The notes under the pieces were generated by a model. The model was not told the origin of the DNA. It made no database searches and saw nothing but the letters and a program-made list of their open reading frames with translations. The translations under genes and the position numbers were made by a program. DNA of 64,000 nucleotides from assembly GCF_026745355.1 (NCBI RefSeq), contig NC_079202.1, positions 56,398,655-56,462,654 on the forward strand. The letters are read 5' to 3'. Below, one piece after another: positions 1 through 12,780 of the stretch (the stretch's first letter is position 1; every line of letters starts with the position of its first letter). This stretch comes from Beta vulgaris subsp. vulgaris (taxonomy: Eukaryota > Streptophyta > Magnoliopsida > Caryophyllales > Amaranthaceae).

Positions 1-258
1 CTGAACTACTAAATGAGATAACGATTTTAATAATAAAAAAAATCTTTAGTAGAGTGAAAAAAATTTCAACGAGTGATATGGATAAGTTGTGGTGAATCTA
101 AACTAAACCACTACATCCGATGGCGATTTAACTAAAATAATTCACTATATGAATTAACAATTCATGAATTTTGACCCGCTAAATCAGGTAGTGGTTTTTT
201 AGTAAAACTAGTACCTGAAATAACTGTTCTTATTGGCTAACTGCTAATAAGTCACTTA

Positions 259-1531
259 GAGCATTCCCAGTGGTGATGAGTTTGATCACCAAATTTTTCT
301 ATTTACTCATGTTTTGATCATTTCATGATCAAATGTATCACCTCCACCCCACTCATCAACAAAAAAAAACCATCAAACTCTATTTTATCTCTCCTACTTT
401 TCACTACCTCACCTGAACTTTCTCTCTCCTATTTCTCTTTCCTACTTCAATAAATAATATAATTTACATATTAAAAATAAAAATGAACCATCTTATGATT
501 ACTTAAAATTATAATAATTAATTACCAAAATTAATTATCATTATTGGGTTATTAGTAAAATAATAATTAATATAAATATCTTTAGAGAAAAATGAAGTAT
601 AAATATTTTTAGAGAGAGAAAGGTGAAGAGGAGAAGTGTTTTTTTTTTGTTCTGAAATATATCAATATGGGTATCATTTTATAGAGGAGAAAAAAAAAAT
701 GAATTTTGGTTTTTTTTTTTTTTTTGAAATAGGAATTTTCTAGTAAATTCCGTGGATATTTCCACGAAATTTCCCAAAAAAACACAGCAGCAGCCACGTG
801 GCAGCTTGCCACTGGCTGGCTGTGTGTGACAATTTTGTCTTCAATTTTTGCACGGTTCAAGCTTGCCACATGGTGATGAGTTTTTTCACATGGTGAGCAA
901 TGACATGATTTGTTACTTGGTGATAGGTTTTGTATCACCAATGGGATGCTTGTTTTTTTTTGTTCAACTCAAAATTTCTGATGATGGATTATATCACCAT
1001 TGGGAGTGCTCTTTTGGGTTGAACAAAAAAAAACAAGCATCCCATTGGTGATACAAAACCTATCACCAAGTGACAAATCATGTCATTGCTCACCATGTGA
1101 AAAACTCATCACCATGTGAACCGTGCAAATTGAAGACAATGGGATCCTTGTCACACACAGCTAGCCAGAGGCAAGCTGCCACGTGGCTGCTGCTGTGTTT
1201 TTTGGGAAATTTCGTGGAAATTTCCACGGAATTTCCCAGAAAATTCCTATTTCAAAAAAAAAATATACCAAAATTCATATTTTTTTCTTCTGTATAAAAT
1301 GATATCCATATTGATATATTTCAGAACAAAAAAAAAAACTTCTCCTCCTCACCTTTCTCTCTCTAAAAATATTTATACATCATTTTTGTCTATAATTTTT
1401 ACCTTCTCCTCATCACCTAAAAAGAGGAAAAAAAAACTCATATTTTCTAATAAATATTTTACCTTCTTTTACTAAAAAAAAACATCTTTAATCCTCCTCC
1501 CTCTAAATAAAAATACCAAAGTTCATAATTT

Positions 1532-1576
<45 letters not shown>

Positions 1577-2167
1577 TTATTATTATTTTATATTATTATT
1601 ACTATTATCAGTAATATTTGATTTTTCATTATTATTACTATTATTAGTAATGTTTTATTTTTCGTTATTATTACTATTATTAGTAATATTTTATTTTTCG
1701 TTATTATTAGTATTATTAGTAATTAATCATCGACTAATGAAAGTAATTATCCGATAATAATAATTTTTCTGGATTTGATACGCGATAATTATAATTACAT
1801 TATCGTAAGTAATTATTATTTTACCCGCCATGCGATAATAATAATTAATTTTTTGTAATTAATTATTATTTTACTAATAACCCAATAATGATAATTAATT
1901 TTGGTAATTAATTATTATAATTTTAAGTAATCATAAGATGATTCATTTTTATTTTTAATATGTAAATTATATTATTTATTGAAGTCGGAAAGAGAAATAG
2001 GAGAGAGAAAGTTGAGGTGGGGTAGTGAAAAGTAGGAGAGATAAAGTGGAGTTTGATGGTTTTTTTGTTCATGAGTGGGGTGGAGGTGATACATTTGATC
2101 ATGAAATGATCAAAACATGAGTAAGTAGAAAAATTTGGTGATCAAACCCATCACCATTGGAATGCTC
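259..2167. mobile_element. Foldback PIF/Harbinger-type element (giant MITE)
   Basis: The two ends are inverted copies (GAGCATTCC.AGTGGTGATG at the left, its complement at the right) and are flanked by TTA on both sides, the 3-bp target duplication typical of PIF/Harbinger. Nearly the whole element folds on itself: the left arm (about 259-966) pairs with the right arm (about 1016-2167) around a loop of some 50 bp. The right arm is longer because it carries a TTG microsatellite and TTATTATTACTATTAT-type repeats (about 1530-1740). The loop contains a further terminal-like motif (ATCACCATTGGGAGTGCTC near 993-1011), so the element probably arose by inverted duplication of a smaller MITE of about 750 bp. 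No transposase is seen; short reading frames inside are incidental. The superfamily call rests on the TTA duplication and the terminus style. Confidence 0.8.
1531..1577. repeat. (TTG)n microsatellite
   Basis: About fourteen perfect TTG units lie inside the right arm of the foldback element, with no counterpart in the left arm, so it expanded after the arms formed. Confidence 0.9.
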
Positions 2168-2170
2168 TTA

Positions 2171-2895
2171 GTGATTTTGCATCATTGTTTTTCTATAACA
2201 TAGCGCTCTCTCTCCTACATGGACAATATGCAAGGAACTGTTTTTTAATTTAAGAGCAAAATGAAAATTGTTATGTAGAATAACACTATTGTCGGAAAAA
2301 ATTTCGCCATCTCTATATGTTATAGTAAATTCTTATTGTTAATTCATTATTTTATTTTTTTGAGGGGGATATTATCATTTATTTTAACGTGAAGTATATA
2401 TAAGGTGAATTCATCTCAAAAGAATAAGTCTTTGGATTGATTAGCTATTATAAGGGATGGATATATTTAGGCCTAATCAAGTATAAACATAAATGAAATC
2501 ATGACTAATCATGTTGAAGAAGTTTGATTTGAATAAGTTTAAGTGAAAATATGTGCGACTCTTAAGGCACATTGAATTTTTTGTTGAACGAAGTCACTCT
2601 GATTGCATTGAACTGAGCCAAATTTGACATGATATAACCTAGTATGATTTGATCTGATTATAACAAGTTCAAACTCGTTGAATAGCTAGTTTGAGCTTGG
2701 TCCCATAACAAATTTTCGTGTTTGAACCAGCCTCAAACTTTGCTCCATAAACAATATTCAAAGAGTATCACAAGTTGTTATTCCTTGGCTTTGTAATAGT
2801 ATGTGACTTGGCCAAAACGCTATAACATATACCTTTTCTTTGCAAGTACATAAAAAAGTTTTAGCCCCCGGGAGCCAGCACTAAGAATGTCAAAT
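2171..2895. other. Intergenic, no gene seen
   Basis: AT-rich sequence between the foldback element and the SINE. No reading frame with recognisable similarity and no clear repeat structure were seen. Confidence 0.5.
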
Positions 2896-2907
2896 ACTTT
2901 AGTATAT

Positions 2908-3109
2908 AAGTATATGACCAACTAATTGACTCGAGTGGTAAACAATTTAATACCGTTTAAGCCTTTAAGATAGGTTTTGGAGTCAAATCTCACCGTATGT
3001 ATAACTCTTAAAGAGACTCACCCACCATAAGCTAGGTGTGCAACCCAAATAGATCCGGATGTAGTAGCAACTAAGCTCTACTGAACAGGATATGCTATGC
3101 ATAAAAAAA
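2908..3109 (+). mobile_element. tRNA-derived SINE
   Basis: The insertion is bracketed by a 12-bp target duplication with one mismatch (ACTTTAGTATAT at 2896-2907, ACTTTAGAATAT at 3110-3121). It begins with an A-box-like stretch (GACTCGAGTGG), followed by a B-box-like GGAGTCAAATCTC, and ends in an A-rich tail. These are the hallmarks of a Pol III-derived plant SINE on the plus strand. It lies a few hundred bases beyond the 3' end of the cyclin T gene. Confidence 0.75.
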
Positions 3110-3121
3110 ACTTTAGAATAT

Positions 3122-3791
3122 GGAAAAAACAACAAATATTTCCCTCGCTCTTGTAGCGTTCTGTATTCATTTTGTTACTATAGCTTGTCATCTGTCACCA
3201 CTTTAAATCTTTAACAAGGGAAATAGCACACGATTTCGTGGATTAAAAAAATTACACAATATGCATCATGAAACTTCATGGAAAAACAACTATTTGGGAT
3301 AAACAACACAATTGTAGAATACAAAAAATGATTTATGTTGATGCCACTGCCATTTGTAAGTTATTACCAGCTTACATTTAAAAAAAAAAAATTAAAATGC
3401 TCTAACTCAGGAGCTGGTGAGTTTTTCCTTATGTATCATTAATTCATTATTTCATTATATACAGAAAATCAAAATTTTGTGCCAGCATTGCAAGCAGGGC
3501 TTAATATTTACATCCAGATTTACTAGCATACAGCTTTTCTCCATCAAGGTTATACATAATCATGCAATACTTGTAAAGAACAAGGCAACTTTAGCCGGTT
3601 TGCTGTTTCAAAAGAAGGGTACTAATCTAATCTCTAACTAGACCACCGAAACGAAACCTAAATGATTAAAACGAATACCTCGATGAGGGGTCGAGATGAA
3701 ATCCATTGGCAAGGAAGTCTTACAGCCTCATCCGAGGATTGATTAAATAATCACGAACGAAAATCCGCCTAGAAATATATCAACTTTCACG
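3122..3791. other. 3' flank of the cyclin T gene
   Basis: The 3' untranslated region and downstream flank of the minus-strand cyclin gene should lie here. No other gene was recognised; the small reading frames are unsupported. Confidence 0.4.
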
Positions 3792-6700
3792 TCAGTCTTG
3801 AATCACCTTCTGTCTCTTGGCAGCAGTCAGATACTCGAGTTCTACTCCTTTCTCAAGTTCGCTCTCTATGAAGAGATCACTCTCCAGTTTGCTTTCTGCT
3901 GCTGCCATGCCCTTAATACTCTTAGCGCATTTTACACGCTTTGCTCGCTGAAATGCCCCTTTGAGACGATCCACATCGATTTTGCTGAGCTCATCATCTA
4001 CCCGAGCAGCTTTGGAGCTTGTATCAACACTTTCACAGTCAATGACACTACTAATTCCACTACAGCAATCACTTGACAGATACTCTGATGCTGCCTTCTT
4101 TATAAGTTGGTTGCTTTCAGTTTCAGCTGTCCCCTTCAGCTCACACTTGTAAGGTTGAGGTTTCTGGTCCCGGCTAGCTACTGGAGCAGCCTCCTCCTCA
4201 GGATCTAAGCCAACTGTAACGCCACTCTGTGCACTCTGACTTTTGGCATTTTCAGTATGCTTTATTACACTGATAGGCACTTGTTGGACTTTCTGTTTTT
4301 CATCATGCTTGAAATACCGCAGCATTTGTTGCGTAACTTCTGAGATAATGCCAAGGAACAAGACAAAGCAAAGTTCAGTCAAGACGCATGAATCATACCA
4401 AGAAGCTTCACTAATTTTGCACTTTACAAGGGGCCAAGCATTTCTCCTGACAGCCACCCCCCTCAAAAGCATATGTTTCCCTATTTTTACAAATAATCCC
4501 TAGGTGCCAGAGGAGTTTGCATTGACGCCATTTAGCATGGTACTAACTAATTTCAAAGCATTTGTGTCACCAAAAAAAAAGTCATGCATTATTTTTATTA
4601 ACCATACAGCATCTGGCATCAACCCAACATTGTACTTTTAGAATGTAGAGTGAGAAGCTTAATACTTCCACACCGACCTGTAGACCACTCAGTACTTGCT
4701 GCTGATTAGAGATTGTCATTAGAAACTACATCTAAAAGACAGCATGCACTCTTAAGGGATACTTTTGGTTGGGTTGGAAGAATAGACTCGCAATAGACAG
4801 TTCATCCAATTCCTTGTGTTGTATGTTACTGTAGAAAACTACTGGGCCAAAAACTACTCCACATGATCTTGCTGAAACCCAGAAAGGACGGAACCAGTTC
4901 CATCAACTCCAAACCCCAGATTAGCTCACAAGTTCCCAGCCACAGCACCATCACCATTCTGAGATACCCACACCCAGGGCACCACTCTCCAATTAAACCA
5001 CCTCCAACAGCCAACATTTCCCCTCCCTCCCTGCTCTGCCATGCCCTTCTTACTCGAAAGACAACTTTTTTCTCTCTCAACTATATATGCCCACCTAATC
5101 TTACCTACTCTGCATTACATCTCGCAAGCGTGTATAAATTGAGCCATTCAAAGTAGGACATATCACCAAACAATATATATAGGGCAATCAAAAGCCAAAT
5201 TAAGGTCACCCAAGATATCAGGGTGAAGGCAAAATGATGGCAGTGAAAGACTCCAAAGATTGTTTGAGGATTGTTAGCTCGAGTAGGGGCAGAAGGTAGG
5301 AAAAAAGAAAATAAAAAGAGGCTGATAATAATTAAAAGGTGGGAATCAACAAAAGCAGATTTGGGGGGGGGGGGGGGAAGCCTCAGGTCCCATAAGCAAG
5401 ATAGAGATTCAGGCAGCCTTTTCCAGTAAAGAATAGTTGTGGTGTATCTGATATCTAATAGAAGAGAGATAAGGTAAATAGGAATGAACTGACTAGACAA
5501 ATGTTTTTTGTTGATAACCTCAGACCAATTAATCGAATATTGATTAATACGTAATCGATCGAACCACTGTAACATAATTCGCTATATATAATTCGCTTTT
5601 CTAGTTCGCAGTTAACCCAAAATGGGGAAAAAATAGGCGAACACTGACCATAATGCGCTTTTTTCGAATCACAGTTCGCGGGGAGATTAAGGAATAATGT
5701 TACATTGGATCGAACACTACTTGAAAACGACTCTTCTGCTGAGAAATGAATTACAAATGACAAGCACTTAAGAACCAAAACATAGCTTAATGGCACGCTT
5801 GGTAAATGGTAGTAATGGTAATGAATTTTGTTATAGTTTGGTGAAAGATTTTTTGTCCATAACTACATTAATTACACTTTTTCTGCGAGAAACTACCATA
5901 TTTACAAAATTTTGTACAAAACTACCTTTGTTACGTTATTGTTTGTTGACCACTACCGAAAAACTTTTCAAATGTTCGCCTGTAGTTTTCCGGTGAGTAA
6001 AACCCATGTGCAGGTCATGTCACTTGTTATTTTCCTTATTTTATTCCCCCATTATATATTATTCCTCACTTTGTACAAAACCCATGTGCATCCTTAGTTA
6101 GGTGAGAGAGAGTGTTAGTTTAGAAAAAGGAGGGAAAAATAGAAGGGGGAAATAAAATAAGGAAAATAACAAGTCACGCGACCTACACATGAGTTTTACT
6201 GACCTGAAAACTATAGTTAAACTTCGGAAAAAGTTTTAGGTAGTGGTCAACCAGCAATAACGTAACAAAGGTAGTTTTGTATAAAATTTTGTAAATAAGG
6301 TAATTTCTCACAAAAAATAGTGTAAGGTAGTTATGGACAAAAAATCCTTTGGTAAATAAAAAAAATCATATCTATGTCCATGGTAATAAAAATCCATTTC
6401 TCTTGCTTGCTTACTTTCTTCATAAAACATGTTTATGAATAAGATATCATTACCATGGTCCATGGTAATGGGCAAGTCATTTTCCTTGCAATTGCATGTA
6501 TGCTTATATTGCCTTTCACCAATTAGTACTACCTACCAAACGAGCCATAAAAGTTCACAAAATCTCTTAATGTTCTCTAAAAACATGGAGTCCAAGTTTT
6601 CCAAGATTCAGGTAATATTACCTTTCCTTAAGTTTGACTAGCCAGTCACAGTTTCCATAGCAGACAAAAAGCATCTGAAAGACTTGAAAATCCAAAAATT

Positions 6701-9700
6701 ACAAACCTTCTAGTTGCTTGGGAGATACATCAAACTGCAGCCACCAAGCTTTCCCATCGATCACTGGTAGTTTGAAATTCAGAAGCTTGGCCGCAACTGA
6801 CAAGGAAGCAGCAGCAGTGTAGTGGGGTTTATACTGCAAGCATAATGTTGTTCTAAGCCTACAAACCATATTGCATATGAGATAATTTAGTTGAGCAATT
6901 ACGAAGTATAAATACCATCTTCAGCCCAATTGCAGAAACTTGAATTATACAACAAGAAGTCATTACCATTCATTCACAAGATTCCAAGCTGCCTTTGCAA
7001 CATCATTGTTTGAGATCTTCAGTCTTTTTAAGGCATCAACAAGAGGCCTAAATGGGTGTTGAATAGCCATATCAAAGTCAATTGTTACTAGTAAAAGGTT
7101 TTCCGCAACTAGAATCAGCTCCTTCTGCTTATGATAAACTTCCTACAAAATGACAGCATAACAAGAACTTCAAAGTCTGCAACACCGTGAAGAACATCTA
7201 AAGGACATAGTAGGGATGCAAAAGGACCAACATACCCGTCGTTTGATTCTATCAGAAGCAGAAGGATCCCATTTGTAGATTATTTCATATGCCACCATGG
7301 TAACATCCCTTAGTGGACGTAAGTTGTCTTCCACTTTGGAAGCAAGAAACATGCATGCTGTTGCAACTGTCTGCATTTAATGCGCCATCATATTGTGAGA
7401 ACAGATCATCTACGAGAAAGTACAATGAAGCAAGAATCTTTTCAAACCCTACGATCTGCTGCTGCACTTAACAGTGCCTAAAATACCCTTGATTGTGTAT
7501 GCTTAGTTGTGTTAACTTGAGATAGCTCACTGGATACCCATTTCAAATAAGACTTTCACAACATAATGATGATTATTAGAGAACTCCATTAACTTGAAAA
7601 ACTTGAGGAGGAACCTAATTCAGATACATAAAAACTGACGTTAAAGGAAAAACTAATTTAAGAGGGATAAAAAATCTTAATAAAATGTTCAGCATTGAAA
7701 TCTCAGCTCTTTATGACTGAAACCTCGTTTAATAGGAAAAATTAAGAGAACGAAATCATAAACAACCAGTATATAGGCTGGCAACAAATATATTAACGCA
7801 CTTCTATTCGAAGACTTCAAATCTGGCATGGCTGCAGAGTCCAAAATCCAGACTACTTGGCATGTTTGCTGTGAGTCTAAAGTCATTCTAGATAAACCCA
7901 TATTATAGGTTCCCGAAAATCTTCCAATCTATCAAGTAACAGGAGATTTTCGTTATCTTTACTATATTAAACTCCTCTTTAACTTATCAAATACTTCCTC
8001 CGTTTAGAAATAGTTGCACCATTTCATGTTTTCACGCTTACCGAAACATGGTTTTGAACATTAATATCTTTAACTATCAATAAACAAAAATTATACAAAG
8101 TTGATATTAAAAATATATATCCACTAAGACAAATCTAACAAGATCCCGTATGACTATGTTTTTCCTATAATATACTTCACTATGCAAATGGTGCAACTAT
8201 TACTAAACGGAGGAAGTATATATAATCTCATGTGTTACCTGCAGTAATGATGAGCATCTCCTTTTAGGAAAAACTGAGCCTCAGATCTTCAGAAATACAA
8301 AAAATTAAGTATCTATTCAAATATGCCTGGTCCCTTGAAAGTGGAAAAATTCTTCTGACGTGAAGAATTATTCTCCGAGTAATACTTGTCATAGATGATA
8401 ATGTGCTAGACTGCTAGTTATTCATGGTAGGCTACGACAATGAAGTCAGTGGGTTTTTTAATGAAGAAAACTGCAAATGTAAGCTTCTGCTTTACCATAT
8501 AAAGTATAACATAATTATCGATGCAAAGAAAATGACAAATTTTTAATAGAACAGGGTTGATGAACGGAAGGTGTCTAAAACAGAGATCCAGGCCTTTCCC
8601 AATACATACTTGAATAATATGATAAATTACTTGTATCATGAACACACGTAAGCCTACTTCCTTAGCATGCATTTGCGTGGACGTCGTTTAAAACATTCAA
8701 GTGATTTTCCTTTTAGACTGAATTAGATAGATATTAAATAATAATGAACGAAAATCAGATTGCCTTCACTGTCCAAATTGTGCCTAGAAAAGAGGACTGA
8801 CTACCAAGTGATAAAGAGACGTGAGAGAAGAGAAATAGGAATTGAAGAAAGTAATAAACCCATGTCGAAATTTGATAGACCCAAATACAACTGAATGCCC
8901 GACTATTTAAATTTTGAACAGAAATAGGTAAACTGGAGATGTGGATACGTCACAAATTGAGCAACTAAGAAACTGATAGGTTAGGCTAACCTATTTTGAG
9001 TCAGCCAGTTCTCTATGATAATAAAAATATAATCATGACTGCTTCTTCCATTCTTGCCCATTATAACCAATCCCTCATCACCTGATCTATATTCTATACA
9101 TCTCTATGGTCTTGTGTTTTCTGTGCACATTATTGTCATTTGAGATCTAATATCTTTTAGCCTTGAGTTTTCCTTTTAGCATGATTATATAATCAAATCA
9201 AGTTAAAAAGATCAAGATGAAAGCATAACTGCATACCAACAAGGAACAATCTAATGGTAAAAAGGTATTTTCCACCCATCAGGGTGTCAAGTTAGTGCAA
9301 ACCCAAAATTTGTGGGGTCAGAATAGAACACTTGACCTCTGAGGCTGTGACACAAAGATACCCGAACAAGAAGCTACCCAACCTAAACCTGTAGGTCGGC
9401 ATAGTGTAAAGGAGAATAATGAAAGAGACAGCAGAATGACTTATCATCTATTCCAAAACTGAAACTGAAGCATTTGGATGTCAATTTATTAATAGAACGA
9501 TGTGGAGCTTTAATATTTTCTAATGAAAGAACAAAAAAAATTGTGAATAAATATAGAAAAAAGCAACTACTACAATATCTCCCTACAGCCCTATTACATG
9601 CTTTCTATCTTGCGGATATGTTTCTCGATGGGAAAAAGAGACCTAGAACTCTAGAAAAGGATATAAATTTAGACTTCAACAAATAAGGGTCCTAGGCTGA

Positions 9701-11514
9701 CTCTCCAGGTAAAAATTGCAAATTTGGATCATCAAGGTAATAAAAGAAATATGGATTTACAACTTGAGGAGGCTTCAGATAGATCCATCTCCAAAAAAAG
9801 CAATTGAGTAAAATTATGTGTTAGGAGAATGAGAAAAAGTAAGGTCAAATATACACCTCAAAAGACAAAACGATCAGATGTCTAATGAGATTATAAAATC
9901 AAGGGCAGAATGCAAAATAAACAAATTAATGGGACACGGGGTATTGATCCCCATACCTCTCCCATGCTAAGCGAGCGCTCTACCACATGAGCTACATCCT
10001 CTAATTTAAAAGATGAGGGGGGAGGGGGCAATGAAAACAAAGCTAGAAAATCTAATTGAAAAATATTATGAATGAAATATAATTCAGATCCTAACCGTAA
10101 GACTGTGCGGAACTCATACTAGAAACTCATTCCAGGAAAATTATAGAAATAGATTTAAGTAACTATTCTGCATTCATAAACTATGTTACTCAGACTCGGA
10201 TAAAGTGTCTACCCGGATATGGATCCAGGTTGTCGGTGTCAAATTCTTACATTTCATAGAAAAATGCCAAGTTTTTGGTTTGAAATGAAGTATCCAAGTA
10301 CTGTGTCGTGTCGGACATGACAGCCGACACGACACGAGTCCACACACGACACTTAAGGTGAACGAAGGTGTCGAAGTAATAGAGATCATAAATATTTTGG
10401 TTTCTGCAAAACATAAGGTTCAAAATGAAAGAAGTTCAGAGCTACAGTCAGGATCAACTATCCATATATCACAAGCAAGGACATTACGTACCTTATTGAA
10501 AGGGATGGTACTATTCTTCGAGATAATTTACAAAAAAGTGTTAATGGGTTCAAGAAGTCTCAATATAATACAACGGAGACAAAAAAATATCCAGCAAGGA
10601 GGAAACAGAAGCAAGGCAGCAAAGGCGCTGCAATCAACTTTCATGGAAACTTCTAAAAGGTACATTGTTATCGTGGTCTCGATTTTGATAAATTTGAGGC
10701 AAATCCTACAGAAACAAAGCTAAGAGTAAGCAAGAGCGGAGAACAGAAGATTAAAGAGAGAGAAAGAGGGGTGATAAATGAAGGCTGAGGCAAGATAACA
10801 TTCCTTGGTAAGTTCTCCCTGTAACTACAAAGCTATGCTAATAAATCAATAAAATGAACTAAAACAAATGGGAACTCATATAAAATAAATGTACAGTGTC
10901 AGTTGATGTATTAATTTAAACAGCCAGGTGGAGCCGGGGTTGCGACTTTACCTGCCAATCATTCTTCGCATGAGATTGGCGCATATAAAATCGATGACAG
11001 AACATCATGGCAGTTGCTGTTGTGACCGGACTCCTGAAATATATATACATCACAGTTAGTTGACGAGTGGCATCCACAAGCATGAATGCACACATCATAT
11101 AGTGGTCACAAGACCTACTAAACGTTATCTTCCTAGCTGAAACCTAGCTAAAAATTACTGAAGGCAGTTCCATTCTTCCCCTGCCCTTTAAATAGGATTC
11201 TAAAATGATACTTGAAAGATGGATTTGATAATCCAAACCTTCCCTAGACATTGGGCAAGTAATCTTCATATGTGTAATAATGAAAGCAAGAGAATCACTT
11301 ACACTCGGAGCTTCATGCCGAAATCTTTAAGAAATGAACAATATGATTTGCGCAGCGATGATTCCCTGGTGCGATCAATCCCGTCCTTCCTAGAAGGTGA
11401 ATGATTGTCTATTTCATCTTTTGAAAAGTACCAACCACGTGTGCCCAGATGAAGGTCAGCAGAAAAATCTTTACATGATGCATTATTCCCATGCTGAGTA
11501 GAATTTGCTGACAT
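3792..11514 (-). CDS. CYCT1: Cyclin T (P-TEFb cyclin), six coding exons
   Basis: Coding exons, in transcript order, are 11514-11303, 11033-10952, 7370-7236, 7142-6967, 6858-6707 and 4339-3792. All junctions are GT-AG, the phases agree, and the total is 434 residues plus stop. Residues 26-31 read RGWYFS and are followed by SPSRKDGID, the typical plant cyclin T opening. The N-terminal cyclin box covers about residues 55-150 ([34 protein letters not shown]). The second box covers about 150-260 ([58 protein letters not shown]). Residues 260-434 form a variable tail ending rich in Lys, Glu and Ala. Cyclin T binds CDK9/CDKC kinases, which phosphorylate the RNA polymerase II C-terminal domain during elongation. 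The start is the first ATG after the leader intron, with WYFS close behind. Introns of 2.4 and 3.6 kb hold several MITEs. The exon model is by eye; the family is clear, the paralogue number is not. Confidence 0.9.
5790..6548. mobile_element. Tourist-like (PIF/Harbinger) MITE in cyclin T intron
   Basis: Inverted ends ATGGCACGCTTGGTA and TACCAAACGAGCCAT are flanked by TTA on the left and AAA on the right. The style (GGC.CG.TTGGTA) is typical of Tourist-like MITEs. The original MITE was about 250 bp; the rest is a second element inserted within it (5846-6347). Confidence 0.65.
5846..6347. mobile_element. Mutator-like MITE nested in the Tourist MITE
   Basis: A 502-bp foldback with long inverted arms (ATTTTTTGTCCATAACTAC at the left, GTAGTTATGGACAAAAAAT at the right). 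The flanks are TTTGGTGAA (5837-5845) and TTTGGTAAA (6348-6356), a 9-bp duplication with one change, as expected for Mutator-like elements. It has no coding capacity. Confidence 0.75.
7994..8216. mobile_element. Stowaway MITE in cyclin T intron
   Basis: Termini CTTCCTCCGTTTAG and CTAAACGGAGGAAG are inverted and flanked by TA on both sides, the classic Tc1/mariner-derived Stowaway pattern. The element is 223 bp and sits in the 3.6-kb intron. Confidence 0.9.
9930..10001 (-). pseudogene. tRNA-Ala (AGC)-like sequence, probably decayed
   Basis: The minus strand reads like plant tRNA-Ala over 72 nt: GTAGCTCATGTGGTAGAGCG (D arm), CTCGCTTAGCATGGGAG (anticodon loop TTAGCAT, anticodon AGC) and GGGGATCAATACCCC (T arm). 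The acceptor stem is damaged: the first two pairs do not form, and two more are wobble pairs. The anticodon stem has a G-G mismatch. It lies in an intron of the cyclin T gene on the same strand. A retained tRNA fragment or SINE head is likelier than a working tRNA gene. Confidence 0.65.
10180..10390. repeat. Dispersed MITE-like repeat, copy 1
   Basis: It begins CTATGTTACTCAGACTCGG and ends with a worn inverted form (TGTCGAAGTAATAGAGATC). The interior has CGTGTCGGAC/GTCCGACACG-like palindromes. A related copy sits at 25062-25276 with much better preserved ends. The superfamily was not determined. Confidence 0.5.
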
Positions 11515-12780
11515 TCTTACTATAAGAGGCTCCTCCCACCACAAACGTATGGGAAAGGTGCCTCTAGAGTAACTGCTCAATTGATTGCGAGGGCTCCACC
11601 AACAAGATTGCTGCACAATTTTTTATTTTAAAAAAGTCCAAAAAAAAATAATCAGCATCTACAACAACAATATGTTACGACATCTAATAGCAAGGGAGGG
11701 GAGCACGAAACGATTACAGATTACTTAAACATTACACCTCCAAACTCTTTACATGGCATTTAAACAAGAATAATTCAGAGAAGAAAATCTCAAAGTAGAC
11801 TTCTTTCTATATAAGAAGTATCAGCTTATTTTAAGCTAAATATGAGAGACTCAAACTCAAAAAGAATCATTCATACTTCAATAACGAAAGACGCTTCAGA
11901 GAAGCAAATCACCCCGTCCCCCGAACACAGCGATGATGAAAAAAATCCCAAAAACCTAGTTGCAAGTCACTCTCATGATTTTACAATCAATGTAGCACTG
12001 TATTCAGGAACCATTTCATGTGGAAATCCATGCAAATACAAAATTTATGGAAAAAAAATCAACAGAAAAGCAAAACCCTAGAATCAATACTTTTCCCTTG
12101 TTTGGTTGTTTACAGTTAAAAACAATCAAAACTTAAGCTATATAACCTAAATTGCCTCCTATCCTAGATTCAGTTTCCCAAATTATCCAGCAATATTACT
12201 ACAGATTCACCAAATTCAGCTCGTAATTCTCAAAGTCTCACATATTTCTCCAATTCGACAATTCCATATAAAAATCAAACCCTAATTCGTCCTACAACAA
12301 GAAACCTTCAGAAAAAATTTGATCTTTGAAACCCTAATTCACCCGCATATTTAAAAAAACTAAATCTTTCACTCACCATGCGAATTTCAAACAACCATTA
12401 ACATGATGTATTTAGAACACATACCAAATCACGTCTATAAAAACATATTCATCAAAATTAACGCGAAACACCAATTACCGAATATTCATAAAGAGAGCAA
12501 CAGAATTAGGCAAAAAAATCACAACAAACCCTAGAAATTGAAATTACCATTAAAAAAGGAAATCTTACTATTCTAATAATTTCACGAAACATAATAAAAT
12601 ATATAAAGGTAAAAATAAAAATAAAAACCTGGATATGATGGATGATGAAGGTTTGTTTGAATGATAATGGTGTTGATTAAATTCGAAAAGAATTGCAGAG
12701 AGAGGTAAGAGAGAAGTGTACGATATAAGAAGTATTTGAGTTGACGAAGACTTGATAGTTCACACGTTTTTTCAGATCGG
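11515..12780 (-). other. 5' leader of the cyclin T gene with leader intron
   Basis: An acceptor (TTGTGCAG before 11610) lies 96 nt upstream of the start codon. A good donor (ATATCCAG then GTTTTT) ends a leader exon at 12629, giving a leader intron of about 1 kb (11611-12628). The leader exon is CT-rich (CTTCTCTCTTACCTCTCTCTG), as is common near plant transcription starts, which puts the start at roughly 12700-12780. No convincing TATA box was found. Confidence 0.55.

Noticed and set aside
3798..4503. Plus-strand reading frames opposite the last cyclin T exon
   Set aside because: They are antisense shadows of the minus-strand exon.
5363..5378. Run of about 15 G as a G-quadruplex signal
   Set aside because: A single homopolymer run in an intron, length-unstable in sequencing, with no supporting context.
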